DNA of 15,052 nt from Candidatus Sabulitectum sp. (GTDB lineage Bacteria; Fermentibacterota; Fermentibacteria; Fermentibacterales; JCC-6): positions 1-15,052 of the forward strand of contig JAGLQD010000182.1 of the NCBI GenBank assembly GCA_023136985.1, given 5' to 3'. A program made the translations under genes and the position numbers. Below, piece after piece: positions 1 through 6,284 of this stretch; positions within the stretch are counted from its first letter, which is position 1; every line of letters begins with the position of its first letter. A model generated the notes under the pieces. That model did no database searches. It had not been told where the DNA came from and was given only the letters and a program-made list of their open reading frames with translations.

Positions 1-91
1 AATATACACCACTGTTTATTGATTGTCAAGGCTAGTCCATCCGTGGGCACTACATGACCATTAAATTACACTTTTCTGACAAGTCAACAAC

Positions 92-763
92 TTACGATGG
101 TGAAGAGGCTGTTTCTAAGCTGAAACCGGCGAAGTCAGGAAATATCTCTGTGCGGCGGGAATAGGATCTGTGTTTGATGGGATCCGGGTTGCTGGAGCAG
201 TCAACTGTAAGAGCATTTTGTACTACTTTATCTGCGGGTACTGGGCCTGTACTGCCCAGTGCATCATCTCCCCCTTCACCAAATGGGAAGGAGTACTTCA
301 GAATATCATCGTCTTTTGATTTAAAGATAAAGGTGGTGTCAGCTTTGCTGGCAGCGTTGGCAAAAGGCAAACCGGTAGTCAATTCATAGTTGCCCACAGC
401 AGCCGCCATAAGGTAGATGTTTCTTACTGCCGACATAGTGCTCTTCATCGCGTTAAGAGTGAGAAAGCAGCCCAGGCTGTGGGCAATAATGTCTACCCTT
501 GAAGCTGATTCTGATATACCGGTAAGCAGCCTTCCAAGCCTTTTAGATAATTGCCTGGCTCTTTTTTTTGCTGGCCAGTAGTTGAGCTTCTTGGTACCTC
601 CGGGCCATATGTAACCCACCACTGTATGGTGAGGAACCCTGTTGGTGATCAGCTGGCTGTTTACCCGGAGATAAGCATCGCAGATCTTCTCAAAAGTGTT
701 GTTGTATCCGTGGATCAGGATCACCACATGTTTACCTTTTATGTCTTGCTCGAAATCATTCAT
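92..763 (-). CDS. alpha/beta serine hydrolase (DUF900-like), possibly 5'-truncated
   Basis: The 223-residue product has an alpha/beta-hydrolase layout. An oxyanion-hole type motif HGYNN lies at residues 18-22, the nucleophile elbow AHSLGC has Ser96, an Asp cluster lies at 151-153, and a candidate catalytic His198 is in IKHRS. HGYNN plus HSLG is typical of DUF900/esterase-like proteins; the substrate is unknown. No signal peptide or membrane segment is seen. The ATG at 763 lacks a Shine-Dalgarno sequence. The same frame stays open for another 42 codons up to the stop at 890-892 and reads like protein (it includes KVKLVNLVDPRRSANKAIS), yet holds no ATG, GTG or TTG. Related proteins usually carry sequence before HGYNN, so the true N-terminus has probably been lost to an upstream frameshift or deletion. 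The gene is divergent from argR. The hydrolase fold is well supported; whether the gene is functional is uncertain. Confidence 0.75.
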   Translation of the reverse strand: MNDFEQDIKGKHVVILIHGYNNTFEKICDAYLRVNSQLITNRVPHHTVVGYIWPGGTKKLNYWPAKKRARQLSKRLGRLLTGISESASRVDIIAHSLGCFLTLNAMKSTMSAVRNIYLMAAAVGNYELTTGLPFANAASKADTTFIFKSKDDDILKYSFPFGEGGDDALGSTGPVPADKVVQNALTVDCSSNPDPIKHRSYSRRTEIFPDFAGFSLETASSPS

Positions 764-1039
764 TGATATGGCTTTGTTGGCTGATCGCCTGGGATCGACA
801 AGATTAACCAGCTTTACCTTGTCCCTCTTTGAAATTTCACCGGCTTTGTAAATCTCTTCCTGGAGCTGACTATGGGGATCAGGCTCACTTTACCCACCTT
901 GTCTCAATTGTTTATCCCATGGGTTATTCGATTCTCTCACAGGTCATTTGTTAACAATACTTAATTGAATGCTCTGTGTCTCATGGGAAACTCAGATCAG
1001 GCAGAACTGCTTTGATTTCTTCAAGTGTGTGTCGGGGAA

Positions 1040-1077
1040 TGAATATGTTGACAAACCTGTTTCTGCATATATATTCG
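1040..1077 (+). promoter_or_regulatory. candidate tandem ARG boxes (ArgR operator)
   Basis: Positions 1064-1077 read TGCATATATATTCG, matching 12 of 14 positions of the ARG box consensus TGAATWWWWATTCA. Positions 1040-1053 match 10 of 14, with an intact left half TGAAT. One site covers the -10 and the other touches the -35, as expected for repression. The gap between the boxes is 10 bases, wider than the roughly 3 bases usual in E. coli, so the second site is less certain. Placement suggests ArgR autoregulation and arginine control of carAB. Confidence 0.5.
1048..1075 (+). promoter_or_regulatory. sigma70-like promoter of argR-carA-carB
   Basis: A perfect -35 TTGACA lies at 1048-1053. After a 16-base spacer a -10 TATATT lies at 1070-1075, predicting a transcript start near 1082 and a leader of about 30 bases before argR. 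This is the only strong promoter upstream of the three-gene operon. The assignment is by consensus match only. Confidence 0.65.
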
Positions 1078-1112
1078 CCGGAATTGCATAACTTCCAAAA
1101 GAAGGGGTGATG

Positions 1113-1571
1113 ATGAACAGAAGACAGCGCCTTGAAATGATCATTAGGATTCTGAGCAAAGAGGAAACCGGCAGTCAGCTTAAACTGCAGGAACTGCTTG
1201 CTCAGGAAGGAATCGTTGTATCACAGTCAAGCCTTTCCCGTGACCTGAATTCTCTTGGGGCATACAGAGTGCCATCCTCTGACGGTTCATTTGTCTACAA
1301 GATCTCCAATGAAGAGCAGAGGAAGGAAACATCACTGGGAATGCAGAGAAGATTTCAGACATCGGTAACTGGCATAGCCTCAAGTGCTAATATAGTGGTT
1401 GTTTACACCAACCCAGCAGAGGCTCAAGCCATAGCACGGGTTATTGACTGTGCAGGCCTTGATGGGCTGCTTGGCACCGTTGGTGGAGACAACACTGTGA
1501 TATGCATAGCCTCCGACGAAAATGCAGCAGAAAAATTAAGCAATACCATGAGCAGGCTTTTGGAACAGTAA
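1113..1571 (+). CDS. argR: arginine repressor ArgR
   Basis: This 152-residue protein has the standard ArgR length. The N-terminal winged helix carries a recognition segment SQSSLSRDLNSLG (37-49), comparable to the SQSxxSR motif of ArgR/AhrC. The C-terminal oligomerisation and arginine-binding part has GTVGGDNTV (121-129); the first Asp (126) corresponds to the arginine-binding Asp of E. coli ArgR and the second is Asn. The frame opens GTG-ATG-ATG at 1107-1115. The Shine-Dalgarno run AAGGGG (1102-1107) favours ATG 1113 or 1110. Known role: an arginine-dependent hexameric DNA-binding regulator of arginine synthesis. Here it is the first gene of an operon, 34 bases before carA, with ARG-box-like sites upstream, so it probably controls itself and carAB. 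Confidence 0.92.
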   Translation: MNRRQRLEMIIRILSKEETGSQLKLQELLAQEGIVVSQSSLSRDLNSLGAYRVPSSDGSFVYKISNEEQRKETSLGMQRRFQTSVTGIASSANIVVVYTNPAEAQAIARVIDCAGLDGLLGTVGGDNTVICIASDENAAEKLSNTMSRLLEQ

Positions 1572-1605
1572 CAATCAGATCCAAGGAAAGCGATCGGGAG
1601 GAAAA

Positions 1606-2730
1606 GTGAATTCTGCTGACAGCAGTGAAACTGCAAAACTTGAGCTTGGCACCGATAGTGGGATATTATTCACCGGGAAAGCATTCGGAGCCAATAAGTC
1701 TGTTACTGGAGAAGTTGTTTTCAATACCGGTATGGTTGGATACACAGAGGCACTTACCGACCCGTCATACACCGGTCAGATACTGGTGCTTACATATCCT
1801 CTAGCGGGAAACTATGGAGTACCGGCAAGCGTAAAAGACAAATACGATCTTCCTGTTGAATTCGAATCAGAAAAAATCCAGGTTGCCGGTCTTGTTGTCT
1901 CCTCGTACTGCGAGACCCCAAGCCACTACAAGAAAATGGAAAACCTGAGACAGTGGCTTGTAAGAAAAGGAATTCCCGCAATATGCGATGTTGATACAAG
2001 GGCAATAACAAAGTATCTCAGGGAATTCGGTACAGTTACAGGCTCTATCAGAACCGGCAGCATTCCAGTTGCAACCACTTCAGCCACTCCAGCCGATATC
2101 TGCAAATCAACAATCTCCGGGCTAACTGCATTCGCTTGCGAAATACCGGGGAAACCCACTGTAGTACTCATTGATTGCGGCAACAAGGCAAGCATAACAA
2201 GAAGCCTTCTTGCGCTTCAGATGAATGTCCTCAGGGTTCCATACAACCACTCCCTTAAAGATCTGGAGTATTCAGGAATTCTCATATCCAACGGTCCGGG
2301 AGATCCGGAAGAGTGGACTGAAACCATAGAAACAGTCCGAAAAGCGATCCACCGCGAGACACCAATTCTAGGCATCTGCCTGGGTCATCAGATACTCGCC
2401 CTGGCAGCTGACGCATCTACCGAAAAGATGAAGTACGGGCACAGAAGTCAGAATCAACCATGTCTGGAAGAGAAACAAGATGAGCCCCGATTTCTTCTTA
2501 CCTCGCAGAATCATGGATATCAGGTTAAGAGAGATTCACTTCCTTCTGATTGGAAAGTCTGGTTTTCCAATGTTAACGATGGATCAGTTGAAGGAATCAG
2601 ACACAGAGAAAAGCAGATGATGGGGGTTCAGTTCCATCCCGAGTCCTCACCGGGACCGCTGGATGCTTCAGGGATCTTTGAAGAATTTGCGGAAGCAGTT
2701 ACAGATGCATTCAGGGAATGGAAGGCGTAA
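1606..2730 (+). CDS. carA: carbamoyl-phosphate synthase small (glutaminase) subunit
   Basis: The 374-residue CarA hydrolyses glutamine and passes ammonia to CarB. The N-terminal CPSase_sm domain (about 12-150) includes GEVVFNTGMVGYTEALTDPS. The class I glutamine amidotransferase domain (about 185-370) has nucleophile Cys258 in GICLGHQ and the His344/Glu346 pair in QFHPE. The start is GTG 1606, preceded by GGGAGGAAAA. Several stretches (TPSHY, KYGHRSQNQPC, LTSQNHGYQV, NDGSVEGI) match the glutaminase part of eukaryotic CAD/CPS1 more closely than E. coli CarA. That comparison is from memory of the families, not an alignment. It lies 34 bases after argR and is followed immediately by carB. All catalytic residues are present, so it should be active. 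Confidence 0.95.
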   Translation: MNSADSSETAKLELGTDSGILFTGKAFGANKSVTGEVVFNTGMVGYTEALTDPSYTGQILVLTYPLAGNYGVPASVKDKYDLPVEFESEKIQVAGLVVSSYCETPSHYKKMENLRQWLVRKGIPAICDVDTRAITKYLREFGTVTGSIRTGSIPVATTSATPADICKSTISGLTAFACEIPGKPTVVLIDCGNKASITRSLLALQMNVLRVPYNHSLKDLEYSGILISNGPGDPEEWTETIETVRKAIHRETPILGICLGHQILALAADASTEKMKYGHRSQNQPCLEEKQDEPRFLLTSQNHGYQVKRDSLPSDWKVWFSNVNDGSVEGIRHREKQMMGVQFHPESSPGPLDASGIFEEFAEAVTDAFREWKA

Positions 2731-2731
2731 T

Positions 2732-5700
2732 TTGAAGAATTCGAAAAGTGTGCTTGTATTGGGCAGTTCAGCCCTTAAGATTGGCGAAGCCGGTGAGTTT
2801 GACTACTCGGGAAGCCAGACACTGAAAGCTCTTTCTGAAGAGGGTATCAGAACAATCCTCGTCAATCCCAACATCGCTACTGTTCAGACCTCGAAAGATA
2901 TGGCTGACAGGATCTATTTTCTGCCTGTAACACCGTTCTTTGTAAAAAAGGTTATTGAAAAGGAAAGACCAGACGCGATAGTGCTGGCGTCAGGAGGACA
3001 GACTGCCCTTAACTGCGGAGTCTCTCTTTATGAAGATGGTGTTTTTGAGGAATATGGGATTCAGGTTCTTGGTACACCGGTAGAGGCAATCATTCTTTCA
3101 GAGGATAGACAGAAATTTGCCGACCATTTGAAAAAGGAAAAATTACCCATCCCAGTGAGCAGGGCGGTAAACAGCATCTCCGAAGTTGCTGCTGCAGGAG
3201 AGGAAGTCGGATACCCCTGCATGGTAAGAGTAGCTTTTGCTCTGGGTGGTCTTGGCTCCGGAGTCTGCAGAAACCCGGGTGAGTTGAAAGCTCTTGCAGA
3301 AAAAGCATTTGTCCACGCTGATCAGCTGCTGATAGGGGAATATCTGGAGGGCTGGAAGGAAATAGAATACGAGATCGTTCGGGATTCAGCAGGAACATGC
3401 CTCGCCATCTGCAACATGGAAAACCTTGATCCCATGGGAATTCACACAGGAGAGAGCATTGTAGTTGCTCCCAGTCAGACTCTCAACAATACTGAATATC
3501 ACCAGTTAAGAACTGCTGCAATGAAAGTTGCTTCCAGCCTGAATATTGTTGGTGAGTGCAATGTTCAGTTTGCTCTCTCGCCACACGGAAAAGATTACAG
3601 AATAATTGAGGCAAATGCACGGCTTTCAAGGAGCTCTGCACTGGCTTCAAAAGCAACCGGATATCCCCTTGCGTATGTGGCGGCAAAACTAGCTCTCGGG
3701 CAGAAACTTCACGAAATAACAAACACTGTAACCGGTTGTACTACCGCAGCATTCGAACCTGCCATGGATTACATCGTAGTAAAGATCCCAAGATGGGATT
3801 TTGAGAAGTTCAAAAGAGTTTCCAGCAGAATCGGTTCTTCCATGAAATCCGTCGGGGAAGTAATGGCAATTTCCCGGTCATTTGAGGAATCTCTGCAGAA
3901 AGCACTGAGGATGCTGCAGACAGGGAAACAGGGTCTGGTATTCAATGATGAGAGAACAGAGCCATTGATCATTAGCTCAGAGCTGAAAAACCCGTCTCAC
4001 AACCGATTGTTCGCTGTTGCCGAAAGCCTTGCAGAGGGAACCACAACAAATGAACTGAACAAAATCACAGGTATTGATCTCTGGTTTCTTGAGGGTATCA
4101 GCAAAATAGTCAAGCTGGCAAAGACCCTTGAGAAAACAACATTCCAGGAGCTTGACAGAGATTTCCTTCTGACCCTGAAGAAATCAGGATTTTCTGACAA
4201 ACAGATCGCAAATGCAATGAGTATTGAGGAAAAAGCGGTAAGAACTCTTAGGTATTCTAAGGGAATCAGGCCATGTGTAAAGCAGATAGATACAGTGGCA
4301 GGTGAGTATCCGGCTTCCACTAACTATCTTTATCTCACATACAACGGCACAGAAGACGATGTAGAGAAGTGTTCGGATAACAGCGTGATTGTTCTGGGTT
4401 CAGGAACATATTGTGTCGGCAGTTCAGTTGAGTTCGACTGGTGCTGTGTTTCTGCTGTAAAAGCCCTCTCTGCTCACAAGGTCTCCAGCATAGTAATAAA
4501 CAACAACCCGGAGACTGTAAGCACCGATTTTGACCAGAGTGACAGACTGTACTTCGAGGAGCTCAGCCTTGAGACACTTCTGGAGATCTACTCAAGGGAA
4601 GATCCCGCAGGGGTAATTCTGTACAGCGGAGGCCAGGTTGCGAATAACCTTGCTATCCCCTGCATGAAGGAAGGCATCCATATTCTTGGTACTTCTGCTG
4701 AAAACATTGATAGAGCCGAGAGCAGACACATTTTCTCATCTCTTCTTGAGGAGTTGGAGATTCCCCAGCCCCCCTGGCAGGAGGCTTCCTCAAAAACTGA
4801 GATACACAGGTTTGCCAGAGAAACAGGCTACCCTGTTCTGGTCAGACCCTCATATGTGCTCTCCGGTGCAGCAATGGGAGTTGCTACGAATCCTGATCAA
4901 CTTGATATGCTTCTGAAGAATGCAAGCTCTATATCTCGGGATCACCCTGTGGTACTGAGCAAGTATATCGAAGGCGCCAGAGAGATAGACCTGGACGGCG
5001 TGGCACAGAACGGAATAATTGTTCTCTCTGCCATATCTGAGCATGTTGAGAATGCAGGAGTGCATTCAGGTGACGCAACGCTGGTATTTCCGCCACAGAG
5101 AATCTATCTGGAAACCATGCGGCAGTCTCGCGATATCGCTACGAAAATCGCAAAGGCTTTAAACATCAATGGCCCTTTCAACATCCAGTTGCTGGCGAAA
5201 GACAACAAGGTAATGGTAATTGAATGCAATCTGAGAGCTTCAAGAAGCTTCCCGTTTGTATCCAAAATAATGGGGCGCAACCTTATCAGTGCTGCAACAG
5301 ATGTTGTCATGGGAAAGATCGTGGAAAAAGAGCCGTGGGGATTCATGGATCTGGGATATGTAGGAGTTAAGGCACCTCAATTTTCTTTCACCCGTCTGGA
5401 CGGAGCAGATCCGGTTACAGGAGTGGAAATGGCCTCCACCGGTGAAGTGGCTGCCCTGGGTAAAACTTTCAACGAAGCTTACCTGAAGGCACTGATGTGC
5501 GTAGGATATGATCTTCCCCCAAGGAAAATAGTGGTTTCCCTGGACGGTGTATCGGCCAAAGCAGGTATGCTCGAAGGTTTGAAAACTCTGGGTGGGCTTG
5601 GAGTTGAGATATGGGCACCACCAGGTACTTCATCTTTTCTAACTGCAATGAATATTCCAGTATTAACCATGCCTTCACTGGAAAGTACTTCCACGGAGCA

Positions 5701-5938
5701 GATCAACAAGATATTCAGTTCAAATCAGTTCTCTTTCCTGCTAAGTATTTCAGACATGAATTGCGAGAAGAAATTCCTTCAGGGTTACACTCTTCGCCGA
5801 TGCGCTGCAGACAGAAATATTCCAGTGATGACCAGCCTTCAAGCTGCAAAAAGGCTTTGTGAAGCTCTGGGAGAGATCAAATACGACAGTCTGGAAATTA
5901 AAGGGCTGGATGAGTATTTGATCACAACCGGAAAGTAG
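2732..5938 (+). CDS. carB: carbamoyl-phosphate synthase large subunit, eukaryote/Bacteroidota-like
   Basis: CarB makes carbamoyl phosphate from bicarbonate, ammonia and two ATP, for arginine and pyrimidine synthesis. It has two homologous ATP-grasp halves (about 1-545 and 546-930) and a C-terminal MGS-like regulatory domain (about 930-1068). Both halves keep ATP-site features: GYPCMVR plus ALGGLGSG, and GYPVLVR plus YVLSGAAM, and the metal-ligand E-x-N pairs in IIEANAR and VIECNLR. The frame is open from 2663, but TTG 2732 is the best start: GGAAGG lies six bases upstream, the spacing to the carA stop is 1 base, and the protein then begins KNSKSVLVLGS as in the family, giving 1068 residues. 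ATG 2705 is the alternative. Signatures such as NPNIATVQTS and VGSSVEFDWCCV are those of CAD/CPS1 and Bacteroidota CarB, unlike E. coli (GQGIEFDYCCV). Confidence 0.95.
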   Translation: MKNSKSVLVLGSSALKIGEAGEFDYSGSQTLKALSEEGIRTILVNPNIATVQTSKDMADRIYFLPVTPFFVKKVIEKERPDAIVLASGGQTALNCGVSLYEDGVFEEYGIQVLGTPVEAIILSEDRQKFADHLKKEKLPIPVSRAVNSISEVAAAGEEVGYPCMVRVAFALGGLGSGVCRNPGELKALAEKAFVHADQLLIGEYLEGWKEIEYEIVRDSAGTCLAICNMENLDPMGIHTGESIVVAPSQTLNNTEYHQLRTAAMKVASSLNIVGECNVQFALSPHGKDYRIIEANARLSRSSALASKATGYPLAYVAAKLALGQKLHEITNTVTGCTTAAFEPAMDYIVVKIPRWDFEKFKRVSSRIGSSMKSVGEVMAISRSFEESLQKALRMLQTGKQGLVFNDERTEPLIISSELKNPSHNRLFAVAESLAEGTTTNELNKITGIDLWFLEGISKIVKLAKTLEKTTFQELDRDFLLTLKKSGFSDKQIANAMSIEEKAVRTLRYSKGIRPCVKQIDTVAGEYPASTNYLYLTYNGTEDDVEKCSDNSVIVLGSGTYCVGSSVEFDWCCVSAVKALSAHKVSSIVINNNPETVSTDFDQSDRLYFEELSLETLLEIYSREDPAGVILYSGGQVANNLAIPCMKEGIHILGTSAENIDRAESRHIFSSLLEELEIPQPPWQEASSKTEIHRFARETGYPVLVRPSYVLSGAAMGVATNPDQLDMLLKNASSISRDHPVVLSKYIEGAREIDLDGVAQNGIIVLSAISEHVENAGVHSGDATLVFPPQRIYLETMRQSRDIATKIAKALNINGPFNIQLLAKDNKVMVIECNLRASRSFPFVSKIMGRNLISAATDVVMGKIVEKEPWGFMDLGYVGVKAPQFSFTRLDGADPVTGVEMASTGEVAALGKTFNEAYLKALMCVGYDLPPRKIVVSLDGVSAKAGMLEGLKTLGGLGVEIWAPPGTSSFLTAMNIPVLTMPSLESTSTEQINKIFSSNQFSFLLSISDMNCEKKFLQGYTLRRCAADRNIPVMTSLQAAKRLCEALGEIKYDSLEIKGLDEYLITTGK

Positions 5939-6093
5939 AAGCACCAGCTTCAGAACTGAGTGTCGCAGCATTCCGGCAGTGGGGAGTTGTTGAACTGAAA
6001 ATGATCGATATTCAGGAAAGAACCGAATTGCCTCTGGTGACAAAAACTCTTATCATCAAAATATTGCAGGGTCGAACAAAGGAAGGTTTCTCG

Positions 6094-6132
6094 CTAATCG
6101 CTCAGAACTTCTTCTACTTTTCCCCAATCCAT
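6094..6132 (-). pseudogene. 12-codon ORF with strong SD: gene remnant or tiny peptide
   Basis: The ATG at 6132 has AAGGAG (6139-6144) six bases upstream, one of the best ribosome sites in the window. The product is only MDWGKVEEVLSD before TAG (6094-6096). One frame over, the sequence continues in a protein-like way (SERLARNLPLFDPAIF) before meeting stops. This suggests the start of a decayed gene broken by an indel. A genuine short peptide cannot be excluded. It is not recognised as any family. Confidence 0.35.
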
Positions 6133-6152
6133 TTCAGTCTCCTTGGTTGTTC

Positions 6153-6186
6153 ACTATAGTGTACAACTCTATAGTCATATTGTTAA
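6153..6186 (-). promoter_or_regulatory. promoter with palindromic operator before the 12-codon ORF
   Basis: On the minus strand TTAACA (6186-6181) and TACACT (6163-6158) are separated by 17 bases, a good sigma70 match. An inverted repeat ACTATAG-N9-CTATAGT (6153-6175) overlaps the -10. Palindromes placed like this are typical of autoregulated toxin-antitoxin operons, and the arms share ACTATA with the brnTA operator at 12916-12928. The promoter call is by consensus only. Confidence 0.45.
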
Positions 6187-6225
6187 TTGGCACTTGACAC
6201 CCTTTCGTTTGATTTCCAGGATGTA

Positions 6226-6259
6226 GAAAAGCCCCTCCAGTTAAAACACGGAAGGGACT
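6226..6259 (-). terminator. rho-independent terminator of the T9SS repeat protein gene
   Basis: On the minus strand AGTCCCTTCC pairs with GGAGGGGCT (nine pairs, one G-T, one bulged T) around an 11-base loop, followed by TTTTC. It starts about 25 bases after the stop at 6285. The T-run is short. It may also help end carB transcripts from the other side. Confidence 0.65.
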
Positions 6260-6284
6260 CTTTGATTTCACTGAAGTGGTTTAG

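Larger units (their letters stand above)
764..1112. other. intergenic region between hydrolase and argR
   Basis: Positions 764-889 are the minus-strand open extension of the hydrolase frame. Positions 890-1039 hold no gene I can support. Positions 1040-1077 hold the argR promoter and ARG-box-like sites, listed separately. A minus-strand open stretch of about 41 codons ending at 981 reads somewhat like protein, but it runs through the argR promoter and has no start signal, so I do not call it a gene. Confidence 0.5.
5939..6284. other. convergent intergenic region after carB
   Basis: This 346-base gap separates carB (+) from the secreted repeat protein (-). It contains the minus-strand terminator at 6226-6259 and, reading on the minus strand, a promoter/operator and SD in front of a 12-codon ORF (6094-6132). 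A plus-strand ORF of 52 codons (6001-6159) also exists but lacks an SD and resembles nothing I know. No full-length gene is supported. Confidence 0.6.

Noticed and set aside
981..1103. Minus-strand open stretch of about 41 codons, protein-like (RHTLEEIKAVLPDLSFP at its end), upstream of argR.
   Set aside because: It has no start codon with an SD, it overlaps the strong argR promoter and ARG boxes, and no family is recognised. At most it is a gene remnant.
2663..2731. Longer CarB start overlapping the carA end.
   Set aside because: The extra 23 residues do not resemble CarB N-termini, and TTG 2732 has a well-placed SD and gives normal family length.
6001..6159. Plus-strand 52-codon ORF after carB.
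   Set aside because: No SD, no recognisable product, and it is antisense to the minus-strand promoter/SD unit, which is better supported.
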